In this document: positions 9,883-20,400 of the stretch, piece after piece
Numbering within the stretch: the first letter of the stretch is position 1
How the letters are laid out: each line of letters opens with the position of its first letter
Virus record (IMG/VR): IMGVR_UViG_3300021185_003900
Location: 1-23,787 of that record
Length of the DNA: 23,787 nt
Strand: one strand, 5' to 3'
From: a virus
Notes under the pieces: model-generated
Told to the model about the DNA's origin: nothing
The model's input: only the letters and a program-made list of their open reading frames with translations
Database searches by the model: none
Position numbers and translations under genes: made by a program

Positions 9883-10068
9883 ATGGCTACCATAAACAGA
9901 GACAAAACTTCAGGTGCAATACTTAATACGGATGCTGCTGCTCTCAATAAATATAAGGTAGAACGGAGTTTTTATCGTAAGGTCGATAGAATACAAACTG
10001 ACTTGTTAGATATCAAAAAGAGCATACTTGATATCCTTCAACGACTTGAAAAATTGGAAGAAAAATAA
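9883..10068 (+). CDS. Small charged helical protein (61 aa) of the structural cluster
   Basis: 61 residues with a short N-terminal segment (INRDKTSGAILNTD) and then one long predicted amphipathic helix (YKVERSFYRKVDRIQTDLLD ... ILQRLEKLEEK) with hydrophobic residues at heptad-like spacing, so a coiled coil is likely. Similar short proteins occur beside baseplate or fibre genes of marine T4-like phages; no function is established to my knowledge. It has a good ribosome site (TAGGA 9869-9873) overlapping the previous stop, and its own TAA directly abuts the ATG of the next gene. Its own end carries GGAAG (10056-10060), which serves the next start. It may be a connector or assembly helper for one of its large neighbours (inference from position only). 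Confidence 0.7.
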   Translation: MATINRDKTSGAILNTDAAALNKYKVERSFYRKVDRIQTDLLDIKKSILDILQRLEKLEEK

Positions 10069-11364
10069 ATGGCAACGAATATAGGACAATTAAATACTTC
10101 GCAAACCTTTGAAAATTGGTTAACGAAGACCAATCAGTTGGTTACAGTACTTGCGAGTAACGTATTGACTGCTGGAGTTGGTGGCCAAACCACAGAAGGT
10201 GATGCTACTTTAATTGGTGACTTTACTGCTACTAATTTATCGGCAAGTACTTTGCTTGGTGCAGATACTATTGGTGCCATTACTGGTGGCGGAACAATTA
10301 ATTTCAATAGCCCAATACAAATCAACGGTGCTTCAGCAACAACAGCAACATTCTTATATACAGGTACGGGTGGTCAAACACGCTATTCAGATGGATCACT
10401 AAGTTGGGATGTTGGTTTAGAAAGTTCAAGCCCAGGTAACTTTATTATTGATACTGGTGCAGGAGCAAATAAGTTTCAGTTATCAACGGCAGGTACGTTA
10501 ACAGTTCCTGATGCAGTAATTACAGGCAGCCTAACAGTTGGTACTTTAACAATTGGTGAAGGCGGCGGTGGATTAAGTACTGATGATATCTCAGAAGGTT
10601 CAACAAATCTTTATTATACCGATGCGAGAGCAATAGCCTCATTATCAGGCGGTGATGGAATTAACATTACATCAGGTGGTGTAATATCATTTGACGGTGA
10701 AGGTGAACTTGATACTTACACAGGTAACAAATTTATTGGAACAGGTGGTTATGTTGACGACGATAACTATGCTTTCTTAGAAGGCAGAACTTCAGGTGGT
10801 CAAGGTTACTCAAGATTAAGTAGGTACGTAAATGGTGACTATGTAAGGTTAGTTGATTTTGCGGCAAACCTGAATGTGTATAGTGGAGTATATACTTACG
10901 GTGATCAGTACCATTATACTTCTAGTGGTGGTGAGAAAACTTATCATCATGATGTTAGTGCAAATGTATCAAGATACTATCAAGGCGGATCAAACATTAA
11001 GGTCGAGATTGATGGTAATAGCGGAGCTGCAATATTCGCCGGTGATGTAACGTCGGCAGGATCCTTCTCAGATATAAGATTAAAAGAAAATATAGTTCCT
11101 CTTGAGAAGGGACTCGCAACATTAGAACAAATTAAAACATACGAGTTTAATTATAAGGACCGACCAGAACAAACCTTACCAGGGGTTATGGCTCAGGAAA
11201 TTGAAGAACTCGTACCGGAAGTAGTATATAATATTGAAATGGAGGATGATACTTACAAAGCAGTAAGATACCCTCAACTAGTGCCATTGCTAATAAATGC
11301 AATAAAAGAATTGAGTGACAAGGTAAATGTTTTAGAAAACAAGCTTAATAACGAAAGCAATTAA
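10069..11364 (+). CDS. Tail fibre-like protein with C-terminal S74 self-cleaving chaperone
   Basis: 431 residues. The N-terminal 35 residues (FENWLTKTNQLV) match the short attachment segment of fibre-like proteins in marine T4-like phages. The middle is Gly/Thr/Ser-rich beta sequence and contains DDISEGSTNLYYTDARA (172-188), a common fibre motif. The C-terminus is a clear S74 intramolecular chaperone: SDIRLKENI (334-342), LPGVMAQEIEELVPE (370-384), VRYPQLVPLLINAIKEL, and a final coiled coil (VNVLENKLNN). In this family the domain trimerises the fibre and then cuts itself off just before the conserved Ser using a Ser/Lys pair; Ser334 and Lys339 have the expected spacing of five. The released chaperone would be about 98 residues, leaving a fibre of about 333. 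Start: GGAAG at 10056-10060, 8 nt before the ATG. Confidence 0.87.
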   Translation: MATNIGQLNTSQTFENWLTKTNQLVTVLASNVLTAGVGGQTTEGDATLIGDFTATNLSASTLLGADTIGAITGGGTINFNSPIQINGASATTATFLYTGTGGQTRYSDGSLSWDVGLESSSPGNFIIDTGAGANKFQLSTAGTLTVPDAVITGSLTVGTLTIGEGGGGLSTDDISEGSTNLYYTDARAIASLSGGDGINITSGGVISFDGEGELDTYTGNKFIGTGGYVDDDNYAFLEGRTSGGQGYSRLSRYVNGDYVRLVDFAANLNVYSGVYTYGDQYHYTSSGGEKTYHHDVSANVSRYYQGGSNIKVEIDGNSGAAIFAGDVTSAGSFSDIRLKENIVPLEKGLATLEQIKTYEFNYKDRPEQTLPGVMAQEIEELVPEVVYNIEMEDDTYKAVRYPQLVPLLINAIKELSDKVNVLENKLNNESN

Positions 11365-11375
11365 AGACTGGTCTT
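11364..11375 (+). repeat. Short inverted repeat (AAGAC-TG-GTCTT)
   Basis: Perfect 5-bp arms with a 2-nt spacer, starting at the last base of the fibre stop codon and ending on the first base of the late promoter octamer. It is too short, and lacks the T-run, to call a terminator. It may be coincidental. Confidence 0.3.
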
Positions 11376-11382
11376 ATAAATA
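11375..11382 (+). promoter_or_regulatory. Late promoter, perfect T4 octamer (TATAAATA)
   Basis: CTTATAAATAATAAGG in the 49-nt gap ahead of the giant gene contains the exact T4 late octamer TATAAATA, 31 nt before the ATG at 11414. This is the best promoter in the window. It would give the 11-kb gene its own late transcript start. It is followed by TAATAAGGT (11381-11389), which also occurs after the promoter-like site near 23118. Confidence 0.7.
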
Positions 11383-11413
11383 ATAAGGTAATACCACAAG
11401 GAATAGACTAAAG

Positions 11414-14400
11414 ATGGCAAAAATTTCAGAACTACCTCCGATTACCGGTGGCAATACCAGATCAGAAGATCTGTTTGTTATTGTCAATCTTGTACAGGGT
11501 GACGATGGTACGAGTAATATTACTAGAAAGGAATTGGTTGAAGCAATTCAATATGAAATCTTTTCTAGAATTAAAATCACTGGGGGAACTATCTCCGGTG
11601 TGGTCATGTCTGATTCGCGACTCAACAATGTTGAAATTGACAACTCTGAAATTGAAGATACTATTTTCCGACGTGGTTCAATCGACGACACAGTTATTAC
11701 GAATTCAGATGCCAACAATATTGTAATGACTTATTCGACCTTTAACTTAGGTCATCTCGAAAATAACACAGCAAATAATATTACGATTACTTATTCAGAC
11801 TTCTCTGAAGGTACAGGTAATAATAACACTTTCGATAATACTACTTTATTCACTGGAACTGCTAATAACTTTAGCATTTTTAATTCTACTGTTAATAATA
11901 GTATTATAACTAATTCCGAGTTTAATGATGGTACAGGAAATAATGTAACATTAACTAACTCAACTATTGATGATTCAACAATCACCGATAGTACAGCAAA
12001 CAACTTAACGATTGGCTTCTCATCATTCGCTGATGGTACATTATCAAACAGTACTGCCAACAACCTTGTAATTAATGCATCTACCTTTAATGACGGTGAT
12101 ATTAATAATTCCGATATCAGTGGTGGAACTGCTGATGCTGTCGATATTACAAACTCAACATATACTGATGGAACTGTAGTTAATGCAGACATCAGTGATT
12201 CAGACTTCACAACTGGTACGATTACAGATTCAACTGCTAATAACGTTGTCATAACAAGTTCAGAATTTAATGATGGTACAGGAAACAATGTAACATTAAC
12301 GAATTCAACAATTGACCGATCATTAATTTCAGGTAGTGAAATTGTTGATAGTGAATTCACAGGTACAATGGAAAATGTTGTATCTACGAATATGACAATC
12401 AGATCAAGTACTGCTGACGGTCTTGGTGCAAATAACTCCACGTTTGAAAATGGTGGAATTGAGCAATCAACATTTACCGGTGGTGTAATTGATAAGTCAA
12501 GATTAGCTGACTTTGATATGGATCTTACGAAAGAATTCGAAGCACCAATGGATGAAGAATCATACTTCGCCATTCGTAACGAAAAGACAGGTGATACCGA
12601 ACAGATTTCATATAAGCAATTATTTGATGAAGTATCTAAATCAACTGCACAAGCACTCAAAGTTCACGTTGATGCCGCATCAGGCGATGATTCAAACTTA
12701 GGAACAATGTTAGCTCCTGTTAAAACTTTGGAAAGAGCGTTTGAACTTTGTTTAGAAAAAGCAGGTGGCGAATTAAATCGTAACGCAATTAATAACGCTG
12801 TTCATATTTCAGTAGGTCCTGGTACTTATTATACAAAAGGTAACTTGATGTTGCCTGATGACTGTTCTTGTACTTCAACTGCAGGTCAGTATGCTACAGT
12901 TATCGAACTACTTCCTGGATACGAAAACAATAACGGAATCTTGGTTGGTTCTGGTGGTTACGTTCAAGGATTTGGTTATCAGAACTTTAAAGTTGATAAC
13001 TTCGATTTCCCAGAAGGTGGATTCGCGATTGCTTATCGACCAGGTGCCAAACTATTACGTTCACCTTACTTAAGAGATAGTACTCAGTTATCTAACTTCT
13101 TACGTCAAGATGTTGAACCACCTCTTAATCCTTATAATTCAAAAGGTACTCTTGCTGACCTTGGTCAAACATTTGTACTTGAAGCAAACATTACTGGTAA
13201 CAGTTCAACACCTGCCGACAGTTTATGGAAACTTGATGATGAAATTCAATTCTCATCTGGTGGTGTAGGTTACTTATCTTGGGACGATTCATTAGATGCT
13301 CTACAAGGTACAGTTCCTGGAGATGTTGCTAATCTTCGTACGATTCGAGTTCGTAACCTTAAGAATGGTCAAGGATTCGCGGTTGGTGATACAATAACTT
13401 CAGAATCCGGTGGTACAGGTAAAATTCAATCTATCGGAATTGACGACTTCCCTAACAGAGCGGTTGGTCGTGGTGGTGGTTGTGTACTTGCAGATAGAAG
13501 AGTACTTGATACCGATTCATTATATACATACGTACTTTGTTTTGGTTTTACACCTCGTACTCAAAACGGTTTAGGATATGTTGCTAGAGACGGTGCTGGT
13601 GTTAACGGTATTGGTTCATTGTCAATCTTTGTTCGTTGTGCGTTCTATGCACTGAACGGTGGTCAGATGACGCTGAACAACTCAGGTACTCAGTTCGGTG
13701 ATATATCAATGAGAGCAAAAGGAACAACTCAGTTCTTTGCTCCAAAATCAACAACACAAACAATTGTTGGTAATACAGAGTTTGCACAAAGTATTGATTA
13801 CAGTGCAGATTTAGTTATTGACGATATGGTCGATTACTTGACTTCTAATACTGCTAACGGTGGATTAGGTTATCAAGAATACGATTCAGAAAAATGTTTA
13901 AGAGATTCAGGTATTGTACTTGATGGAACAGGATATGACATTGCACTCGATACCAACTATTGGGGTCGTTTAGGTGGCATTACTTATAGATCACCTATTA
14001 GTTACGTTGTACCAGGCGAACAGCTTGAAGAAACAAAAGGTGCATTGGAATACTTAAGAGATCAAACAAAACAAGTATTCATCTCAGGTGATAGTGAAAT
14101 CAATCAAAGAATTGAAACATCCTTTAGTGAACTTTTAAATGTCCTTGAGTACGGTGAAGAGAACATCAACCCGATTATATGGAGAGATACTTCAATACCT
14201 CGTACCGCGTCGAGAAGACTTCTACAGGATAACAAAGAATTAATCACTGGTGAATTAATTGATTGGATCGAAAACAACGATGAGTTCTATGCTTATGATA
14301 GTAAAGCTTGTCGTAGAGATGTATCTGATTATATTTTACCTGCTGTTAAGAACGACATGTTGTTCGACACAAACTATAACTCAGTAACTGCAGGCCGTGC

Positions 14401-17400
14401 TTATTACATGATGGCTGCAAAAACTGTTATGGAAAATCAAAACAACGAAACAGTCGCTGCATACGAAAGATTAAAAGATCAAACGAATAAACTAATTGAC
14501 GGTGACTCATATGTTGCTTCTGATAGATTAGATGATTCGTATGATAACATTTTACAGATCCTTGAAAATAAAGGTACCAAGTTTAATCCTACTACCGCAA
14601 CTTATGATCCTTCTACTGGTTTATCAGTTATCACACTCGGTGGTTCTAAAGGACTTACAGTATCAAACGCAACCTACGATCCTGCTACAGGAATTATGGA
14701 AGCAACTGTTGGTCTTAAGCATGAGGTAAAAACTGGTGATCATATTTGGATGAAACCTGAGAGTATTATATTTAGTTGTAATATGGGTTCAGGAGTTCAA
14801 AATCATGCGTCACCTGCTGCTCACCATCCTTACTATAACAAACCATGCCCAGTTATTGGTGTATCTGCTACAACGGTTAGGTTAAATGTTGGAACAGGTG
14901 GAACAGGACAAGTACCTCATACCTTCGTAAGTGCAACGCCAAACGCGTTTACTAAAGGACATGGATTGTCTGAAGGTTCATACGTTCTGTTAAAGACAGG
15001 CGGATTGGTATTTAGTTGCACAAGAGATAATCATAGAACAAGAACTGGTTACCCAAGAGCAGGCGATCCTGCGGCAGGAACTCCAGTTGAAGTACTTGGT
15101 GCAAACGCAAGCAAGATTACAATTGATGTAGGTAAATCAGCAATCGTTGATGAACATAAATTTGTTTCTGCGTTACCAAATGCGGTATCAACACTTGGTG
15201 ATAATATTACTTGGTCTAATAACTCAAGTATCCCTGCAGCAAAAAGAGATGCAAGAAAGCAGTTACAAGCCAACAGAACATTCTTACAGGATATGATCGA
15301 AGGATATGTTGAAGATACTTATTATAGATATGATTCTAACAAGTGTCGTCGAGATGTAACTCAATATATTTTACCTGCAGTTGAAAGAGATATTCTAACA
15401 GGATCAAACTATAACGCAATCCAAACAGGTATTGCATATAGAGCAGGTACTACACTTGCTGATAATGTTATTAATAATCAGCTACCACAAACTCTCGGTT
15501 CAATGGATACTTTAAAAACTCGATTGAATAATACGACCGTAGGATTTACTCCATCCGATGCTTCTTATAATCCTGCTTCAGGTATTATGGTCGCAACTAT
15601 CGGATCAGGTCATGGATTGGTTACTGGTGATCATATAAGATTTGCGTTTGAAGGAATCGTTCATAGTTGTGACGCAGGAAGTGGCGTAGCAAATCATCCT
15701 TCACCACAAGCGCATCATCCATATTATAACAAACCTTGCCCAATCATTGCTCACGATGATACTACAATTACAATGCAAGTTGGAAAATCAACTAACTATC
15801 CTCATACATTTGTATCAGCGGTAACTAATGCAATAATGCCAGCAGATGCGGTAGGTGCTCAGTTTACACCAACAACTGCAACTTACGATCCTGCTACAGG
15901 AAAGTTTGAGGCAACAGTTGGTAAGCATACTTTACAGCCTGGTGATTACGTTCAGTTCTCAGATGGCGGTATTGTATTTAGTTGTGATACAGGAAGCGGA
16001 GTTCAAAACGACGCCGTTCCTGCTGCTCATCATCCTTACTTTAATCATCCTTGCCCAGTACACTCGGTAACTACAAACACAATCGTAATGATGGTAGGAA
16101 CAGGTGGAACTGGACAATATCCACATACGTTTGTTTCCGCTGCTGATAATTCAATTACAGAAATTATTGGATTAAGCGATTCAGCTTCAATTCATAGATC
16201 AGACGAAGCAATTGATAAAGTTAAGCAAATCCTGAACTCAGGTAACAAAATCTATACTCCGTCTAATGCTACTTACAACCCAGTAACTGGTTTAACAGAG
16301 ATTACAGTTGGTGCTCACGATTTACAAATCGGAGATGAAGTATTACTTGCTCCTGACAGTTTAACATTTACTTGTGCAACTGATGGGAATGCAACTCAAC
16401 ATACTTATCCTACAACAACAATCACAAGCTTTACACCAACTACTGCAAGTTATGTACCTTCAACTGGTGAGTTTACTGCTAACATCGGTCCTCATAAGTT
16501 AACAATTGGAGATGAGATTGAATTTGCCACAAGAGGTATTACATTTACTTGTGAACTAGATGGTAATCTAACAACTCACTCTGCACCTGAACCACATCAT
16601 CCGTTTTATAAGAAGCCTGTAAAGATTACTTCTGTTGATGGAGACACAATTGGTTGTAATGTTGGAGCGGTTGCTAATGGCGGTGGAGTACATACATTTG
16701 TTTCTGCTATCACAAACGCAATCAAAGGTGAAAGACAACATCCTGCTTATAAGAAGCCTGTCGTTGTTGCACAAACATCAGCCACTTCGTTTACAGTTAA
16801 TGTAGGACCAAGTTCTGATGTATCAGTTCATACATTTGTATCTGCAACTGCTAACAGTGTTAAGACTGCTAAATACATCTCAACTCATACTCCATATAAT
16901 GCTACATACGATGCATCTACTGGTGAGTTTGTTGCCTTTATTGGTAAGCACGCGTTTGAAGCTGGTGATATGATAATGCTCAAGCCTAACTCAGTTATCA
17001 TGACTTGTGATCTCGACGGTGGTGTTACAGAACATGCTGCACCTGCTGCTCATCATCCTGCTTATAGAACACCTGTAGAACTCTTAAGTGTTACTGCTGA
17101 TAGTATTACAATGAATATCGGTACAGGCACTGGAGGGGTTCATACCTTTGTTAGAGCGGACGTTGGAGCTATTGATTCTGATGCGTTAGTATTTACAGAT
17201 CCTGCATCTTACGTTAAACATTACACACCAACAACTGCAACTTATAACGCAGTATCTGGTGCATCAGTAATAACAATTCCAGGACACGATTTAACAACGG
17301 AAGATTATGTTGAGTTTACTCCATATTCATTCACGTTTACTTGTGCACAGGATGGTAATGCAACTGAACATTCATACCCAAGAAAAGGTGATTTCAATTA

Positions 17401-20400
17401 TAGAACACCAATGCAAGTTATCGGGGTTTCTGGTAATGATGTTACAGTTCAACTTATAGCAAGTTCAGGTGGAGCCCATACGTTTGTATCGGTTGCTAAA
17501 GAATGTGTTTCTAAAGTTACTTACAATTCTCAAGGTCAATACGCAAGAGAACAATTACAACAAAACAAAGAATACTTGGCAAAAGATGTTTCTGCTTATC
17601 TTGATACTCAATACTTCACGTTTGATGGAGAAAAATGTACAAGAGATTCAGGATTCATTCTTGATGCGGTAAGAAGAGATATTGCCACAGACGGTAATTG
17701 GAACTCTCAATTTATGGGACTCGGTTATGTAACTGGTTCTGCAGGTGCAAATAAAGTAATCAACGATCAGTTGACAGAGACACTTGCATCGGTTGCTTTC
17801 CTTAAGGCTAAGGTTGCTGCTGATCCAAATGTTACAGGTACTGCTTTAACAAGAGCCAATCAATCGTTTGATGAAATCACTACTATTATGGGTGGCGGTT
17901 CTGCATCGGCAACTCGATGGGGCGCAGTTGCTGCTTTGAGTGATGGACATAATAATGCTGGTAATCAGATCTTATTAAACAAAGCGTTTATTCAAGCTGA
18001 AGTTGCTGCTTATATTGCTCAAGAGTTCCCAACTCTAACTTATGATAATGCTGCTTGTCAGAGAGATACAGGTTATCTTGTAGATTCAATTATTCAAGAT
18101 GTTAAGTTTGGTGGAAATACATGTTCCGTTAACTTCGCAAGATTGTATTTTGAAAATGCGGTATCAGTATTACCTGCAGATCAGATTGAACCAACATATA
18201 AAACATGGGAACATATTGCTGAAGTAGTATGGCAAATCATCAGAGATATAACAGTTACTGTCACAACAGGAAACGCTGTAAGTCAAGATGAATCAGGATC
18301 AGACTACGGATTTGAAATTGCTAATCTTGGAAGAGATAGAGTTAATATTATTACTAAGGTCATTAGTGAAAATACTTTAGACTTCTTACCTAAGTATATT
18401 GAACCTAACTATGAATTAGATATGGTTGATGCTGCTGATGCAATTGACGGTCAATCTGAAAACTTATCCTTGGCTGTAATTGATATGCTCAGAGATGATC
18501 ATAACGGATTACCATTCAAGAGTGCAGTTTGTGAAAGAGATATTGGTATCATGGTTGATGCGTTATCTCGTGATATTGAATACGGCGGAAACGAAAATCT
18601 ATTAGAAGTATTTGATTATTACTTCCGTAAGTTTGATTCACAGTCTGCTGATTACGAACAGCAACGTTCAACTAACGTTTTACCAATTGAAGTAAAAGGT
18701 CAATTCAGAACATTATCTAATTACGAAGATACTGCTAACGTTTCAGGTTTAAGAGAAGCAATCAATGTATTGCCTTACGAACAACGCCTACCAACTCAAC
18801 TTGCATTTAGAAGACTTGCTGGTCAGGTTGGTCCTATCGTTGCTGGTGTTCAACAAGCTCAGACTAATCCTAAGTTCACTGCAACTGATGCAAGCTACGA
18901 TCCTGCTACTGGAATATTTGTCGCAACGATACCTGCGGGTCATTTGCTTGATACAGGCAGTGTTGTATATCTGAAGCCAAACGGATTTACGTTTAGTTGT
19001 GATATGGGTCAAGGTGGCGGAGTAACAAATCACGCTGCACCACAACCACATCATCCTTTCTATAATAAAGGTGTTAAGGTTATATCATCAACTGCTACAA
19101 CGATTACATTAAATGTAGGAGATGGCGGATCAGGTCAACAACCACATACTTTTGTTTCTGCTCTTGCTGACTCAATTAGTACAGGTCCATATCATCTTAC
19201 AGATGGAACTGCGGCAAGTGTTGCTAAGTCTGGTGAAGCTGCTCAATTAATATATGCAATTGCTGATCTAATTGATAACACTAATATCGAAGAATCTGAA
19301 ATGCCTACATTGGTTAAGGCTTCATTCGATCCTAACAGAACATTAGCAAGAAAGCAATTACAACGTAACAGAGACTTCATCATTGATGAATTACAAGGTT
19401 ACCTCCAAGATCGTTATTACGTATTCGACGGTGACAAATGTAAGAGAGATGTTAACATGTTAATTGACGCTGTTAAGACTGATATCTTGACAGGCAGTAA
19501 TCATAACGCAGTACTGAATGGTACAGCTTATAGAATTAATACTGTAGGCACAAACAAAGTTATTAACGAACAGTTGACAGAAACAGTTAAAGGTATTGAG
19601 TTCGCAAGAGATAAAGCAATTGAAGCTGTAACTGACGGTGCAATGAAAATTAAAACTGCAGAAGCGTTTAATGAAATCATTGACATTATGGTTAACGGTC
19701 GAGCTGCTGCTGATGCAATCGTTTATGGTACTGAAGGTCCTGGACCGTCAAGACTTAACGGTAGATCTCAGTTATTAAATAACAGAACATTCTTAATTGC
19801 TGAAATGACAGCATGGCTTGCTGCTAACAGACCTTCACATAGTTATGATGTAGCAAAATGCGAAAGAGATACAGGTTACGCACTTGATGCAATTGCCCAC
19901 GATATTCAATTCGGTGGAAACTTTGCTACTCTAAACTTTACCAAGCTTTATTTTGAAAACGGTGTTAACGTTGGTTTACCTGCAGATCAGATTGAACCAT
20001 CCGCTGCTGCATTTGCTCACCTTGGTGATTGTGCAAATCTAATTGTACAAGATACAGATATCGGTGGATTGAAATCAGCAGGAAACACTGAAACTCAAAA
20101 CGTGCTTGGTGCAAATGCTGGAGTTCTTGTAGGTGGAATTGCTGAATCGTTATTCGATATTACTTCTACTGCAATCAGTAGCGGTACAATGCTAATGGCT
20201 CCAAGTCAAGTATTCCCAGATCCTGCTTCGTTCGGTACAGTTAATCAAACTGCTTATGCTGAAATTGAAGCAATCAAAGATTCAGTTGGTACTGGGTTAC
20301 TTGCTTATCTTTCAGAGTTCTTCCAAGTATTACCATATAGTGAAACAAAATGTCGAAGAGATACAGGTTATATCATCGATGCAATTTCTCACGATATTCA

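Larger units (their letters stand above)
11570..12520 (+). repeat. Solenoid repeats at the N-terminus of the giant protein
   Basis: Residues about 53-370 are built from short irregular repeats rich in Asn, Thr, Ser, Asp and Gly, with recurring pieces such as TANNITITYS, STANNLTI, SEFNDGTGNN and NSTIDDSTI. Hydrophobic residues recur about every five residues, as in pentapeptide-like or right-handed beta-solenoid folds. The strict A(D/N)LxX pentapeptide pattern is not met, so the fold assignment is only probable. Confidence 0.6.
14579..15192 (+). repeat. Beta units a and b: unit a nested inside unit b
   Basis: Unit b starts (FNPTTATYDPSTGLSVITLG), is interrupted after SKGL, and resumes 102 codons later with HGLSEGSYVLLKTGGLVFSC through HKFVSALPNAV. 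Between them lies a complete unit a, from SNATYDPATGIMEATVG to HTFVSATPNAF. Both units are complete only if read as nested; read in series, one start is doubled and one is missing. Confidence 0.65.

Noticed and set aside
9946-9953. AATAAATA inside the 61-residue gene as a promoter for the S74 fibre
   Set aside because: It is explained by the codons for Leu-Asn-Lys-Tyr. Several such octamers occur inside genes (also 3682-3689 and 4279-4286), about what AT-rich DNA would give by chance. Kept only as a weak possibility.
11364-11375. AAGAC-TG-GTCTT as a transcription terminator
   Set aside because: The arms are only 5 bp, the loop of 2 nt is too small for a stable hairpin, and no T-run follows. 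It overlaps a promoter instead.
11791-12660. Long open frame of 289 codons on the minus strand
   Set aside because: It lies wholly opposite the solenoid part of the giant protein, where repeated codon patterns keep that antisense frame free of stops. The product has no recognisable domain and no promoter or ribosome site is seen.
12659-13790. Beta-helix domain as an active polysaccharide depolymerase
   Set aside because: The fold looks right, but no lyase or hydrolase catalytic set could be identified, so only a structural call is made.
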